A stretch of DNA of 64,000 nucleotides from Parabacteroides goldsteinii (GCF_015550595.1 NZ_JADNBB010000003.1:84174-148173), one strand, 5' to 3'. Positions 46,329-56,718 are shown, numbered from the stretch's first letter. A program made the numbers and translations. Notes: generated by a model not told the origin, from the letters alone.

Positions 46329-47525
46329 ATGGAGAAAGCGAATATCACGCTATACACAGTTATCGGTGATCCCGGACGTATTGTGACAGCCATTCAGGAT
46401 CGTTACAAAGAAATGACAAAAGAGATCACATCAAAAAACGGAAATATCATCCTGACACTCCTGGATGACTCGAGCATTACATTCAATATCAGCCACCAGC
46501 AGGACAAACCAGATTTCATTGCCTCCCACACAGCCGGTATGGCCAATTATTTTTCTTCAGCAGAGACACCTCTGGTTGAACTGAAAGAAAATGTGCTACG
46601 TCAGATTCGCGTATTCAACTGTGTAACCGGCATTACATTCGATATAAATGACAACGAGGACCGGACGAACTATATTATCAACTGTTTATTTGCCATAGCC
46701 AACGACATAAACGGCTTCCTGCTTTATCCCAGCATGCAGATATACACCAAGGAAGGTAAGCTGTTATTCTCCATCCAGGGAGAAAGTCAGTTGACTGAAT
46801 TCATTCCGATAGGCAATGCCGACCTACTCGACGGCAATCGCCCGGAAGAGTCTGAAGCCGATACGGAAAGACGCCTTCGTTCTATCTCGCTACTTAAAAA
46901 GAAAGATATTCCCTATATGGAACATTTGCGTAGTGAGGCATTGGAAAGCGAGGTCCGGTTGAAAAGCCGGGAAGAGATGGTGAAGCGAGCGGCGGCTCTG
47001 TTTGCGGTTGCCGTTTACTCGGAAGTAATATTATCCGAAGACTCAGACCGGGAAAAAGCACTCTTTTACTTTAATAAGATGGATGAGCTGTACGGTGTTA
47101 AGTCATATCTGACAGAGAAGGAAACAGCCTATATCGATGATCCGAAACCAGAACAGCAAACCTGTATTCAATTCGTTTGGCGCTACGAATGTTGCGGAGT
47201 ATTGCTTTGGGCAGCCGGAGTCGTTGACGACCTTTCGTACCCATCGGAGATAATCGACGTACCTGTCCTGGCTGCGATCTTTTGGCAACACAAAGGATTA
47301 CAGGATCTGTTATCTAAAGGATATTCGCGTCCGGAAACAGAAATACTGGATGCGGCAGACCTGACATTGCGTTATGATTGGGCTTGTGTGGATGCACGTA
47401 TTCATGGGAAAGAAGCTCCGGGCGGCCTTGATAGCGGAATTGTTGTAGAACGTCATTATGCCTTCAACTGGATCATCGGAGCGAATAACGCTGCCAATTG
47501 GGATGAGATCCAACCGAATACTTGA
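46329..47525 (+). CDS. DUF4272 protein
   Basis: The protein has 398 residues from MEKANITLY. The frame is open 51 bp upstream, to 46278, but that part overlaps the -7 box. The C-terminal half (about 185-398) is the DUF4272 domain with ERRLRSISLLKKKDIPYMEHL, AVAVYSEV and WRYECCGVLLWAAGVV. The N-terminal half is family-specific and unknown. There is no signal peptide, so it is probably cytoplasmic. Function is not established for the family. It is a stand-alone gene followed by an oxidoreductase. Confidence 0.75.
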   Translation: MEKANITLYTVIGDPGRIVTAIQDRYKEMTKEITSKNGNIILTLLDDSSITFNISHQQDKPDFIASHTAGMANYFSSAETPLVELKENVLRQIRVFNCVTGITFDINDNEDRTNYIINCLFAIANDINGFLLYPSMQIYTKEGKLLFSIQGESQLTEFIPIGNADLLDGNRPEESEADTERRLRSISLLKKKDIPYMEHLRSEALESEVRLKSREEMVKRAAALFAVAVYSEVILSEDSDREKALFYFNKMDELYGVKSYLTEKETAYIDDPKPEQQTCIQFVWRYECCGVLLWAAGVVDDLSYPSEIIDVPVLAAIFWQHKGLQDLLSKGYSRPETEILDAADLTLRYDWACVDARIHGKEAPGGLDSGIVVERHYAFNWIIGANNAANWDEIQPNT

Positions 47526-47559
47526 TAAACTTTTATTTCAAATAATCTCTTTTTAAGAT

Positions 47560-48618
47560 ATGAATAAGATCAAAACAGGATTAGCTGCTTACGGAATGTC
47601 GGGACAGGTATTTCATGCTCCATTCATAAATGCCAACCCGCATTTTGAATTGACGGCTATCTCCGAGCGTAGCAAAGATCTGGCTAAAGAACGTTATCCA
47701 CAGGCATATATCGTTCGTAGTTTCGACGAACTGCTTACAGTGGATGACCTGGAACTGATCGTGATAAACACGCCAGACAGTTCTCATTATGAATATGCAC
47801 GCCGGGCATTGGAAGCCGGAAAGAACGTACTTGTAGAAAAGCCGTTCACAACAACCGTAGAACAGGCAAACGAGTTGGTTACCCTTGCCGCAGAAAAGAA
47901 ATTAAGCCTGAGTGTCTACCAGAATAGAAGGTGGGATAGTGATTTCCTGACAATCAAAGAAATATTGCATAAAAACTTATTGGGACATCTGGTTGAATTC
48001 GAATCCACTTTCCCTCGTTTCCGCAATTTCATCAAACCGGGAACATGGAAAGAAACAGGAGAAGCCGGAGGAGGTATAACATATAATCTTGGAGCACATC
48101 TGATTGATCAGGCTGTGCAATTGTTCGGTATGCCGGAGGCTGTATTTGCTGACATAGCGATTTTACGTGAGGGTGGCATGGTAGACGATTATTTCATCAT
48201 TCATCTGCTTCGCCCCTCCCTGGCACCCAACATAAAGATAACACTCAAAGCCAGCTACCTGATGTGTGAACGTGAACCGAGGTTTATGCTTCACGGAACA
48301 AATGGTTCGTATGTAAAATATGGGCTCGACAGGCAGGAAGCGGATCTGACAGATGGGCTCACTCCCGATATGCCTCATTGGGGTGAAGAAGAGAAAGAAC
48401 TGTGGGGAGTACTTCATACAGACAATAACGGCATGGATGTAAGAGAGAAATATCCAAGCCTTCCGGGAGACTACGGTGCTTTGTACGAGAATATTTACCA
48501 GCATATCCGAAATGGTGAGCCTTTGCTAAGTGATGCACGCGAAGTGGTAGATGTGATCCGTTTGATTGAAGCAGCCTGGGAAAGCAGCAGATCAGGAAAA
48601 GTGATTAAGCTGTTCTAG
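47560..48618 (+). CDS. Gfo/Idh/MocA-family oxidoreductase
   Basis: The protein has 352 residues. The N-terminal Rossmann fold starts KTGLAAYGMSGQVFHAPFI. The family motif VLVEKPFTTT (catalytic Lys region) is near residue 95, and a C-terminal GFO_IDH_MocA_C domain holds GGGITYNLGAHLIDQA. It is similar to the YdgJ/Scyllo-inositol-dehydrogenase-like group, NAD(P)-dependent and acting on sugars or cyclitols. Substrate is unknown. A strong terminator follows. Confidence 0.85.
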   Translation: MNKIKTGLAAYGMSGQVFHAPFINANPHFELTAISERSKDLAKERYPQAYIVRSFDELLTVDDLELIVINTPDSSHYEYARRALEAGKNVLVEKPFTTTVEQANELVTLAAEKKLSLSVYQNRRWDSDFLTIKEILHKNLLGHLVEFESTFPRFRNFIKPGTWKETGEAGGGITYNLGAHLIDQAVQLFGMPEAVFADIAILREGGMVDDYFIIHLLRPSLAPNIKITLKASYLMCEREPRFMLHGTNGSYVKYGLDRQEADLTDGLTPDMPHWGEEEKELWGVLHTDNNGMDVREKYPSLPGDYGALYENIYQHIRNGEPLLSDAREVVDVIRLIEAAWESSRSGKVIKLF

Positions 48619-48626
48619 TGAAATTA

Positions 48627-48685
48627 TCATATATTGTGATAATTTATTCGCACATATTATGCGAGTATTTTATCACAATATATGA
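48627..48685. terminator. Bidirectional terminator with nested stem
   Basis: Perfect 16-bp arms (48627-48642 tcatatattgtgataa, 48670-48685 ttatcacaatatatga) enclose a second small stem (tcgca/tgcga) in the loop. It lies between convergent genes. Confidence 0.8.
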
Positions 48686-48710
48686 CAAAAAGATTCCGTG
48701 CCCACCCTTT

Positions 48711-49445
48711 CTATTTCTTTACTGCTGAAATCAGTAACATCATTGGCCTGCGGAGTTCGTCACGCATTCCCGGGATAGTATCCAGTAAAGCAGCATCAGG
48801 TTCCGGTTCTATCAGGCCGGTGATTTCAAAGCCAGCCTGGATAAGACTGTTTACGTAGGTTGTTAGTGTCTTATGATATTTAATGACCTCTTCGCCAAGA
48901 AAAACCGCGTTTCTTTTTCCTTCCGTGAAATAACGATCGACCGGCCAATGAAGAATATTATCTGCCTGATCACGATACCAATCTTGTGTTCCGTAAGCTG
49001 TAAAGATGGGATGTTCTACTGAAAAGACAAAAGCTCCCCCTTGGGTCAGACACTTATGTACATTCCGGCAAACATCACCGAATGACTCCAGATAATGAAA
49101 AGTCAGCGAACTTATCACCACATCATATGCTTCCGGCTGATAATCGAAATCCTCCACAGCCATACATTTATATTCTATCAGAGGAGAAGCATTTCTTTTC
49201 TGCGCTTCTTCCAGCATCTTTTCCGAAATATCGATTCCTAAAGCTGATACGGCACCATTCTCTACCGCATACCGGCAATGCCAACCAAAGCCACATCCGA
49301 GATCCAATAAACGCTTTCCCCGGAAGTCGGGTAACATCGTTTTCAATACATGCCATTCACCAGCCCCTCTCAAGCCATCCACCGAACGCGACATCTGGCT
49401 GTACTGGTTGAAAAATTGTTCATCATCATACTTATTCTCTTTCAT
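48711..49445 (-). CDS. Class I SAM-dependent methyltransferase
   Basis: The protein has 244 residues with a Rossmann-like Methyltransf_11 type domain. Motif I LLDLGCGFGWHC, near residue 42, binds SAM. Motifs LGIDISEKML and YDVVISSLTFHYLES follow. The last 70 residues may contact a small substrate. It is a single gene, divergent from glyA, with a candidate -7 box TACCTTTG on the minus strand at 49469-49476. The methylated substrate is unknown. Confidence 0.82.
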   Translation of the reverse strand: MKENKYDDEQFFNQYSQMSRSVDGLRGAGEWHVLKTMLPDFRGKRLLDLGCGFGWHCRYAVENGAVSALGIDISEKMLEEAQKRNASPLIEYKCMAVEDFDYQPEAYDVVISSLTFHYLESFGDVCRNVHKCLTQGGAFVFSVEHPIFTAYGTQDWYRDQADNILHWPVDRYFTEGKRNAVFLGEEVIKYHKTLTTYVNSLIQAGFEITGLIEPEPDAALLDTIPGMRDELRRPMMLLISAVKK

Positions 49446-49554
49446 AAATCCTCTTTTTACTGTTTTGGCAAAGGTAATCCAAAAACAGGCTCTTTAGCTG
49501 CTAGCTGCAATTATATTTTGACAACAATCTAGCCATTTATATAGATTTTTATCG

Positions 49555-49562
49555 TAAATTTG
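49555..49562 (+). promoter_or_regulatory. -7 box of glyA
   Basis: TAAATTTG lies 60 bp upstream of the glyA ATG at 49622. The -33 region has no obvious TTTG. Confidence 0.5.
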
Positions 49563-49621
49563 CGACGATTCTCTCATTTTAATAAGCAGAGAACTCATTG
49601 CAATAACCAATTTTACATGTA

Positions 49622-50902
49622 ATGAAACAAGACAAGATCATTTTCGACATCATTGAGAAAGAACATCAGCGCCAGTTGAAAGGTATCGAGCTGATTGCTT
49701 CTGAAAACTTTGTGAGCGACCAGGTGATGCAAGCCATGGGAAGCTGTCTGACCAACAAATACGCCGAAGGTTATCCCGGTAAGCGTTATTATGGAGGTTG
49801 TGAAGTTGTAGACCAGAGCGAAACCATCGCTATCGAACGGTTGAAACAAATCTTCAATGCTGAATGGGCAAACGTTCAGCCGCACTCAGGGGCACAGGCT
49901 AATGCAGCCGTATTCCTGGCAGTACTTAATCCTGGGGACACATTCCTCGGCTTAAACCTGTCACATGGTGGTCACCTCTCTCATGGTTCTCCAGTAAACA
50001 GTTCAGGTATTTTATATAGAGCTACAGAATATAATGTTAAAGAAGACACCGGACGTGTAGACTACGACCAGATGGAAGAAGTTGCACTACGTGAAAAACC
50101 TCGTTTGATCGTAGGTGGCGGTTCTGCTTACTCACGCGAGTGGGACTACAAACGTATGCGCGAAATCGCCGACAAAGTAGGTGCTCTGTTGATGATCGAC
50201 ATGGCCCACCCTGCCGGTCTTATCGCAGCTGGTTTGCTGAACAATCCGCTGGAATATGCTCATATCGTAACATCAACTACCCATAAGACTTTACGTGGTC
50301 CGCGTGGTGGTATCATCCTTTTAGGCAAAGATTTCGAAAACCCATGGGGAAAGAAGACTCCGAAAGGCGAGATCAAGAAAATGTCTCAATTACTGGACTC
50401 GGCTGTATTCCCGGGTATCCAGGGAGGTCCGCTGGAACACGTGATCGCCGCTAAAGCCGTAGCTTTCGGTGAAGCGTTGGAGCCGGAATATAAAACATAT
50501 CAGGCTCAGGTTAAAGCAAATGCAGCTGCGATGGCAAAAGCTTTTATCGATAAAGGTTATAAGATCATTTCCGATGGTACGGACAATCATAGCATGTTGA
50601 TCGACCTGCGCAAGAAGTTCCCGGAACTGACAGGTAAGGTTGCAGAAAAAGCATTGGTTGCAGCTGACATCACAGTAAATAAGAACATGGTTCCGTTCGA
50701 CAGTCGTTCGGCTTTCCAGACTTCAGGTATCCGTGTCGGTACTCCGGCTATCACTACCCGTGGTGCCAAAGAACCGCTGATGGCTGAAATCGTGGAATTG
50801 ATCGATACAGTTCTTTCTGCCCCTGAATGTGATAAAACAATCACTGCTGTTCGCGAAAAAGTGAACAGTATCATGAAAGAATATCCTATCTTCGCATGGT
50901 AA
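49622..50902 (+). CDS. glyA: Serine hydroxymethyltransferase
   Basis: The protein has 426 residues and is complete. Motifs: [35 protein letters not shown], and the PLP-lysine in [13 protein letters not shown]. It converts serine and tetrahydrofolate to glycine and methylene-tetrahydrofolate in the cytoplasm. It is monocistronic, with its own -7 box and a downstream hairpin. Confidence 0.97.
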   Translation: MKQDKIIFDIIEKEHQRQLKGIELIASENFVSDQVMQAMGSCLTNKYAEGYPGKRYYGGCEVVDQSETIAIERLKQIFNAEWANVQPHSGAQANAAVFLAVLNPGDTFLGLNLSHGGHLSHGSPVNSSGILYRATEYNVKEDTGRVDYDQMEEVALREKPRLIVGGGSAYSREWDYKRMREIADKVGALLMIDMAHPAGLIAAGLLNNPLEYAHIVTSTTHKTLRGPRGGIILLGKDFENPWGKKTPKGEIKKMSQLLDSAVFPGIQGGPLEHVIAAKAVAFGEALEPEYKTYQAQVKANAAAMAKAFIDKGYKIISDGTDNHSMLIDLRKKFPELTGKVAEKALVAADITVNKNMVPFDSRSAFQTSGIRVGTPAITTRGAKEPLMAEIVELIDTVLSAPECDKTITAVREKVNSIMKEYPIFAW

Positions 50903-50909
50903 AACACAT

Positions 50910-50945
50910 TGTATAGGGGTTGCTTAAAAACACAGCTCCTATACA
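50910..50945 (+). terminator. Possible terminator after glyA
   Basis: Arms tgtatagg (50910-50917) and cctataca (50938-50945) form an 8-bp stem with some further pairing inside. It is not followed by a T-run, so it may be a weak or factor-dependent terminator. A second palindrome (ccggtat/ataccgg, 50991-51006) lies further on. Confidence 0.4.
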
Positions 50946-51074
50946 TTATATTATATATACACCGTATAAGCGGCACAAATTCCTGTTTAACCGGTATAAA
51001 TACCGGGACGACCGCTAGGGCCGCCCCTACGAAAAACAAAATACACAATTATCAATAAACTTATCATTTAAAAC

Positions 51075-53423
51075 ATGAAGAAGCTCGTTTCAATGTGTGC
51101 AGGCGCAGCACTATGTATTCTTGCGTCATGCAGTGAAGGGCCTACAAAGCAGATGCCTTACAACCAGGGTATCAATGTAATTCCCATACCTGTAAGTCTA
51201 ACTCAGAACGAAGGAGTCTTTAAAATCGGTAAAAACATGGCTTTCCAGGCTTCCACTCCGGAAGCAAAGATTGTTGCTGAATTTTTTGCCTCTAAAATGA
51301 ACCTGGCCACAGGTTATCAGGTAACAGTCGGAGATAAAGAAGTATCTAATGGCATTTCTTTAATCATCGACGAATCACTGGACGTAAACAACGAAGGCTA
51401 TACACTCGACGTGACTGCTAATGGTGCAACTGTAAAAGCTAAAACTCCGCAGGGATTATTCTACGGTATGCAAACATTCATGCAATTATTGCCCGCAGAA
51501 ATCGAAAGCCCGGTTGTTGTAAGCGGTATTGCATGGACCACCCCGTGTGTTTCCGTAAAAGACGAACCTCGTTTCGAATACCGTGGCTTTATGCTTGACC
51601 CTTGTCGTCATTTTATTCCGGTTGAAAACGTAAAGAAACAGATCGACGCATTGTCTTTATTCAAGATCAACACAATGCACTGGCATTTAACAGACGACCA
51701 GGGTTGGCGCGTTGAAATCAAGAAATATCCGAAACTGACTGAAATCGGTTCAAAACGTATCGAAGGCGAAGGAACTGAATATGGAGGTTTCTATACCCAG
51801 GAAGAGATCAAGGAAGTTGTGAAATATGCAGCCGACCGTTTCATAACTGTTATTCCCGAACTGGAACTGCCGGGACACGAAATGGCTGCTATCGCTGCTT
51901 ATCCCGAGCTGTCCTGTAAAGGCGAACAAGGTACTCCGCGTATCATCTGGGGCGTTGAAGATATCGTTATGTGTGCCGGCAAGGAAGAATCATTCAAGTT
52001 CCTGGAAGATGTGATCGACGAGATTGCTCCGATGTTCCCTAGCGAATATTTCCATATCGGAGGCGACGAATGTCCGAAAATCAGCTGGAAAGAATGTCCG
52101 CTTTGTCAGAAACGGATCAAAGAAGAAGGTTTGAAAGGCAACAAACAACATAGTGCGGAAGAACGTCTGCAAAGTTATTTCGTACAACGGATGGAGAAAT
52201 ATCTGGCTGAAAAACACGGTAAAAAAATCATCGGTTGGGATGAAATCCTGGAAGGCGGACTTGCTCCTTCTGCAACCGTAATGTCATGGCGTGGTGAAGC
52301 AGGAGGTATCGCTGCTGCCAATATGGGACATGATGTGATCATGACTCCGGGAAGCGGCGGCATGTATCTCGACCAATATCAGGGAGATGCTAAGATCGAA
52401 CCGGTAACTATCGGCGGATACGCTACGATTGAAAAAGTTTATAACTACAATCCGGTTCCCGACACATTGGTTGCAACAGGCAAAGCTCAACATATTAAAG
52501 GTGTTCAATGCAACAACTGGTCTGAATACATGTATAATACAGATTTGATGGAATATCGTATGTATCCGCGTATGCTCGCTTTATCTGAAATCGGATGGAG
52601 CCCACTTAACCGCAAAGACTACAAGGATTTCGAACGCAGACTGGATAATGCACTGGTTCGCCTGGATGCACACAATATCAACTATCATATTCCGCAACCG
52701 GAACAGCCGAAGGGCTCTACCAATTTTGTTGCGTTCACTGATAAAGCATCTCTTGAATTTAAGACTACACGTCCTATCAAGATGGTATATACGATCGACG
52801 GAACAGAACCGACTGCCGAATCAACCGTTTACTCTGCTCCTATCGAATTCACCGAATCCGGCATACTGAAAATCCGTTCTGTTTTGCCTTCCGGTAAAAT
52901 GAGCAAGACTCGTACGATCGCAGTAGAAAAACAGGCATTGGCCCCAGCTAAGGAAGTGACTAAGACAACTCCGGGACTGGAAATGCAGGTTACCGACGGT
53001 ATGTTCCTTGAATCATCCAAACTGGCTGACATTAAGGAATGGAAGAAGTCAACAATGAAAGATCTTCGTGAGCTTACCAGTGTTGTTAAGAGCAGCGAGT
53101 CTATGAGAGGTGTAAAACAATATGCCGCTATTGCAACCGGCTATGTAAATATCCCGGAAGATGGCGTATATTATCTCTCTTCGGATAACGAAGAAGTTTG
53201 GATCGATGGTAAACTGCTTATCAATAACGGCGGTGAAGTGAAACGTTTCTCACGTCACGACACATCTGTTGCATTGGCTGCCGGTTTACACGAAATCAAA
53301 GTTGTATTCCTTGGACACATCATCGGTGGCTGGCCTTCTAACTGGAATGACGGTAGCGTGAAACTACGTAAAGCGGATGCGGATAAATTCACTCGCATTA
53401 CTCCGGAAATGCTGGTACATTAA
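51075..53423 (+). CDS. GH20 beta-N-acetylhexosaminidase lipoprotein
   Basis: The protein has 782 residues with signal peptide and lipobox ILASCS. The order of domains is an N-terminal GH20b domain (about 30-160), the catalytic TIM barrel (about 165-500) with catalytic Asp331-Glu332 in HIGGDECPK, a short chitobiase-like Ig domain (about 540-610), and a C-terminal PA14-like module (about 640-770: GYVNIPEDGVYYLSSDNEEVW). It removes terminal GlcNAc or GalNAc from glycans at the cell surface or periplasm. Mucin and host-glycan breakdown are plausible. It is a single gene converging on the palindrome array at 53435. Confidence 0.92.
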   Translation: MKKLVSMCAGAALCILASCSEGPTKQMPYNQGINVIPIPVSLTQNEGVFKIGKNMAFQASTPEAKIVAEFFASKMNLATGYQVTVGDKEVSNGISLIIDESLDVNNEGYTLDVTANGATVKAKTPQGLFYGMQTFMQLLPAEIESPVVVSGIAWTTPCVSVKDEPRFEYRGFMLDPCRHFIPVENVKKQIDALSLFKINTMHWHLTDDQGWRVEIKKYPKLTEIGSKRIEGEGTEYGGFYTQEEIKEVVKYAADRFITVIPELELPGHEMAAIAAYPELSCKGEQGTPRIIWGVEDIVMCAGKEESFKFLEDVIDEIAPMFPSEYFHIGGDECPKISWKECPLCQKRIKEEGLKGNKQHSAEERLQSYFVQRMEKYLAEKHGKKIIGWDEILEGGLAPSATVMSWRGEAGGIAAANMGHDVIMTPGSGGMYLDQYQGDAKIEPVTIGGYATIEKVYNYNPVPDTLVATGKAQHIKGVQCNNWSEYMYNTDLMEYRMYPRMLALSEIGWSPLNRKDYKDFERRLDNALVRLDAHNINYHIPQPEQPKGSTNFVAFTDKASLEFKTTRPIKMVYTIDGTEPTAESTVYSAPIEFTESGILKIRSVLPSGKMSKTRTIAVEKQALAPAKEVTKTTPGLEMQVTDGMFLESSKLADIKEWKKSTMKDLRELTSVVKSSESMRGVKQYAAIATGYVNIPEDGVYYLSSDNEEVWIDGKLLINNGGEVKRFSRHDTSVALAAGLHEIKVVFLGHIIGGWPSNWNDGSVKLRKADADKFTRITPEMLVH

Positions 53424-53434
53424 TTGAGAAATTG

Positions 53435-53644
53435 CTTCTTACGCCTAAGAAACCCCTTTCAAACGTTTAAAGTGGGTTTCTTAGATGTAAGAAAGCTGTT
53501 TTAAATGGTGAAAGTTCATTTCTTAGGCCTAGGAAATGAACTTTCACCATTTAAAAGCCATTTCCTAGGCCTAAGAAACCTACATTAAACGTTTGAAAAC
53601 CGTTTCTACGAAGTCAGGAACCAACTTCCACCATTTAAACGAAG
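53435..53644. repeat. Five-unit 42-bp array of alternating palindromes
   Basis: Exact 42-bp period from 53435: each unit is an 18-bp near-palindrome (type tttcttaggcctaagaaa) plus a 24-bp near-palindromic segment (type ctttcaaacgtttaaagt or its partner aatggtgaaagttca). Units begin at 53435, 53477, 53519, 53561 and 53603. Within it, 53499-53527 and 53528-53556 form a 29-bp inverted repeat with one mismatch and almost no loop. It sits between two convergent glycoside-hydrolase genes and ends 14 bp before the stop codon of the second. Confidence 0.9.
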
Positions 53645-53657
53645 TTCCCGGATTTGT

Positions 53658-56126
53658 TTAGTCAATCTGCAGCTTTATGATCGTGATCGAGTTCGGAGGA
53701 AATGAATAGACCATCGGGCCTCCCAAAGAAAAAGATATTTCTTTCTGTACGGGAACGATCTTTTCCGGTTCTAAGAATGTATTACGCCCCAAAGGATCCC
53801 CTGTCAGTTGAATAATCTCCGCATTGTTCTTTACACTGACACCTTTTATATCCAACTCCGTTTTTTCTTCATGGCGGGTCGTGTTTATCACCTTCAGCAG
53901 TATCACATTCATTTCTTTATCCCAGGTCGCAACAGAAACCAGCGATGGTAGCGGAGGTAATACGACCTCGTATATCTGTTTTCCATCCACATAACAACTG
54001 ATAGTCTCATCCTTGCAGACTATTTTTATATCATACCAGCGATTGCTTTCAAAAGAATGAGTGCGGGGAGAACATAACGTATCTTTCACCGCACCCGACT
54101 GACGATATAACTCACAGGAGCCGGGAGCAATCGACAATGCTATATGATCATTTGCCTCTCCATCTTTACCATTATCACGAACACGAAGTTGAATTTGTCC
54201 GCTGCCTTTCGTTCGCCTGATCCGCATAGACAATGTATAGTCGTGAGCCGTCGAATCTCCCATTAACAAATAATTCCAACGGTTAGGAACCGGAATAAGT
54301 CTTCCCTCTTTTACATCCCAGCCCCCACTTTTTACGGTAGCATCAGTGACAGGTTTATCATCGATTCGCACATCCTCAAAATCATAACTGTTATCAAACA
54401 ACTCTATCGAAGCACGGCCGAATGTCACCTGTGGACGACTATAGGTATCAACTTCTGTTTTCAGCAATTCATCTCCCCGGTTATTTGCAAACATCTGCAT
54501 CATATAAAAAGACGGCGATCCCACCACCTGGCGGTTATTGAATGAAAGAACAGGATACCGTTGAAATTCGTAATTCACATTGCCCAATACCGGAGCATAT
54601 GCCAGACGCTTCACAACTTCCGGACTATTTTCGACTCCGGCAAGGAAACAGGCCTCTCCTATCGCTGCACGCAGAGTCCCTTGTAAAGAAGCGTCTCCCA
54701 TACTGAACTCACCGATAAAAATAGCTGGGAATCTCCGCAGATACTGCCCGGTCTCATACCTGTTATGATTGGCTATCAGGAAATCTTCTCCCGAATAAAA
54801 ATGATAATCAGTCCATTCAGTCCGGAGCTGTCCGGGTATCGCAGCACTTTTGATAACTGTTATCTCCGGATAGGCTTCATTGATCGCTTTTTTGAAAAGT
54901 TCAAAACGTTTGGAATATTCCTGTCCGTAGTTCTCACTTCCGATCTCTACATATTTCAAATTGAAAGGTTCCGGATGCCCTGATTTGGCACGCATAGCAC
55001 CCAAAGTCGAATCGACAGGTGCATTGGCATATGCTATTGCATCCAAAGCATCCTGCACTAATTTATTCATGGCTGTTATATCTTCATAACGCGGACGACG
55101 GCTTTGGCTCGTTACTCCGCTGTTAATCACATATAAAGGCTCGGCTTTCAAATCTTCGCACATCTGAAGATATTCGTGGTAGCCCATTCCATTCGTCGAA
55201 CCATAAGCCCATATATTCCAGAAATGTTTACGCTCGGAAATATCTCCAACCGTTTCACGCCAAACAGGATACGTCCCGGCAGTATACCCTTCCACAAAAC
55301 TTCCTCCCGGAAAACGGATAAATTGAGGCTTCAGTGAAGCAATCTTTTCCATAAGATCAGGACGCAAGCCATTAGGCCGGTCATTCCATGTTTTCTGTGG
55401 AAATAATGAAACAACATCCAGCCAGAAAACGGCAGAACTATCTGAAGTAATTGCAAGAACTGCATTATCCGTATCCTCTGTTGCAGTAAAGGTATGTTTG
55501 TATTTTCTCCATCCGAAAGCTGTAGATATTTTAAAAACATCACTCAATGTCGATTCAACCATCGAATCAGACAAGGCTATATTTATTGTTTTTGGAGTTA
55601 TTGTCGCCCCTTTCATATATAACGACAAATCATATTTCTCCCCTTTACGTATGGAAAGCCCGTTATACCCTGTAGCAACAACCCCTCCTCTGCCAGACTC
55701 AGGAGTTACAGAGGCAGACACCAACAAGGAACGACGATTTTTATCATTGATCAGCTCCTTATTATCCGGCCACATATAAGTACCGGCAGAAATACGACGC
55801 CATCCCGGAACGGAATCCAAACGCATAAAAGGAATAGTCCAGCCATTAGGCGTGATCAAAACATTACGGTTCGCATCATATGGGCAGTTCAGAGGAGGTA
55901 CGCTTTCTTCAAAACTACGGTTTTGTATCATTTCCGCATAAATACCTCCTTCAACGGCATGATTAATTTCTTCAATAGTCAATCCATACAAATCCTTATT
56001 AACAGGTACGGAAAAACCTTCTACATCAACTGTTATTGAAGAAGTAACAGGCATTTCCGGCTGACATCCGGAAGACAAAAAAACAAGTATTACACTTATA
56101 CTTAATATCTTAATGGGTATATTCAT
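53658..56126 (-). CDS. GH51-type alpha-L-arabinofuranosidase lipoprotein
   Basis: The protein has 822 residues from MNIPIKILS. An upstream in-frame ATG at 56165 precedes the signal peptide. The lipobox is LSSGC. The N-terminal carbohydrate-binding-like domain (about 45-250) and barrel follow the GH51 pattern. Catalytic residues are in EIGSENYGQEY (acid/base Glu) and FIGEFSMG (nucleophile Glu). A C-terminal LamG-like domain is at about 600-730. It releases L-arabinofuranose from plant arabinoxylan or arabinan. It is a single gene without SusC/SusD neighbours in view. Confidence 0.88.
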   Translation of the reverse strand: MNIPIKILSISVILVFLSSGCQPEMPVTSSITVDVEGFSVPVNKDLYGLTIEEINHAVEGGIYAEMIQNRSFEESVPPLNCPYDANRNVLITPNGWTIPFMRLDSVPGWRRISAGTYMWPDNKELINDKNRRSLLVSASVTPESGRGGVVATGYNGLSIRKGEKYDLSLYMKGATITPKTINIALSDSMVESTLSDVFKISTAFGWRKYKHTFTATEDTDNAVLAITSDSSAVFWLDVVSLFPQKTWNDRPNGLRPDLMEKIASLKPQFIRFPGGSFVEGYTAGTYPVWRETVGDISERKHFWNIWAYGSTNGMGYHEYLQMCEDLKAEPLYVINSGVTSQSRRPRYEDITAMNKLVQDALDAIAYANAPVDSTLGAMRAKSGHPEPFNLKYVEIGSENYGQEYSKRFELFKKAINEAYPEITVIKSAAIPGQLRTEWTDYHFYSGEDFLIANHNRYETGQYLRRFPAIFIGEFSMGDASLQGTLRAAIGEACFLAGVENSPEVVKRLAYAPVLGNVNYEFQRYPVLSFNNRQVVGSPSFYMMQMFANNRGDELLKTEVDTYSRPQVTFGRASIELFDNSYDFEDVRIDDKPVTDATVKSGGWDVKEGRLIPVPNRWNYLLMGDSTAHDYTLSMRIRRTKGSGQIQLRVRDNGKDGEANDHIALSIAPGSCELYRQSGAVKDTLCSPRTHSFESNRWYDIKIVCKDETISCYVDGKQIYEVVLPPLPSLVSVATWDKEMNVILLKVINTTRHEEKTELDIKGVSVKNNAEIIQLTGDPLGRNTFLEPEKIVPVQKEISFSLGGPMVYSFPPNSITIIKLQID

Positions 56127-56269
56127 ATCAATATTTATCAAATCAAAAGCACGATAGAATTTCATCCTGCAAACTTAAAGAATAAATTTCATATATATAG
56201 TTCTTTATAATAAAGAGTATTTGGCTGTAAAAACCTTTGAAATTTATATGCTTTCTCAAATTATTGTCT

Positions 56270-56277
56270 TATTTTTG
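56270..56277 (+). promoter_or_regulatory. -7 box of exopolysaccharide locus
   Basis: TATTTTTG lies 43 bp upstream of the response-regulator ATG at 56320. The frame open to 56221 begins upstream of this box, so it is not the true start. Confidence 0.55.
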
Positions 56278-56319
56278 TGCTGTAGAGAAAACAAAAAACT
56301 GCAATATATACAAAAAAGC

Positions 56320-56685
56320 ATGAAGAAGTCGATTCTTTTGGTTGATGATAAGCCTGAGATAGCGAAGATTATAATGCTCTATCTGTCCTCATTATATGAT
56401 GTCAGATATGAAGAGAATCCTATTAAAGCAATCGCATGGCTCAATGAAGGTAACATACCGGACGGAATTATTTCCGACCTTAATATGCCGGAGATGAACG
56501 GAGAGGAGTTTTTATGTTATTTAAAAGCAAATGCACTTTTCAGTCATATCCCTGTACTGATTCTATCGAGCGTAGAAAGCAGTTCTAACAGAATACGTCT
56601 ATTTGAGGAAGGCGCAGAAGATTTTATTCTGAAGCCTTTTAACCCGGAAGAATTAAGGGTAAGGGTTAAAAGGTTATTGAGATAA
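56320..56685 (+). CDS. Stand-alone receiver-domain response regulator
   Basis: The protein has 121 residues from MKKSILLVDDKPE. It is a single CheY-like receiver domain without output domain. The acidic pair is VDD, the phosphoacceptor Asp is in IISDLNMPEMNG, and the conserved Lys is in ILKPFNPEELRV. It is 33 bp upstream of the sugar transferase, whose N-terminus is also receiver-like, so it probably controls polysaccharide synthesis by protein contact. A cognate kinase is not in the window. Confidence 0.88.
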   Translation: MKKSILLVDDKPEIAKIIMLYLSSLYDVRYEENPIKAIAWLNEGNIPDGIISDLNMPEMNGEEFLCYLKANALFSHIPVLILSSVESSSNRIRLFEEGAEDFILKPFNPEELRVRVKRLLR

Positions 56686-56718
56686 ATAATAAACACACTA
56701 GGGTTAAATTAAACTTGT

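Noticed and set aside
53435-53644. CRISPR array
   Set aside because: The regular repeat-spacer look is misleading. The 24-bp intervals are themselves related palindromes and not unique spacers. Repeats are only 18 bp and degenerate, and there are no cas genes.
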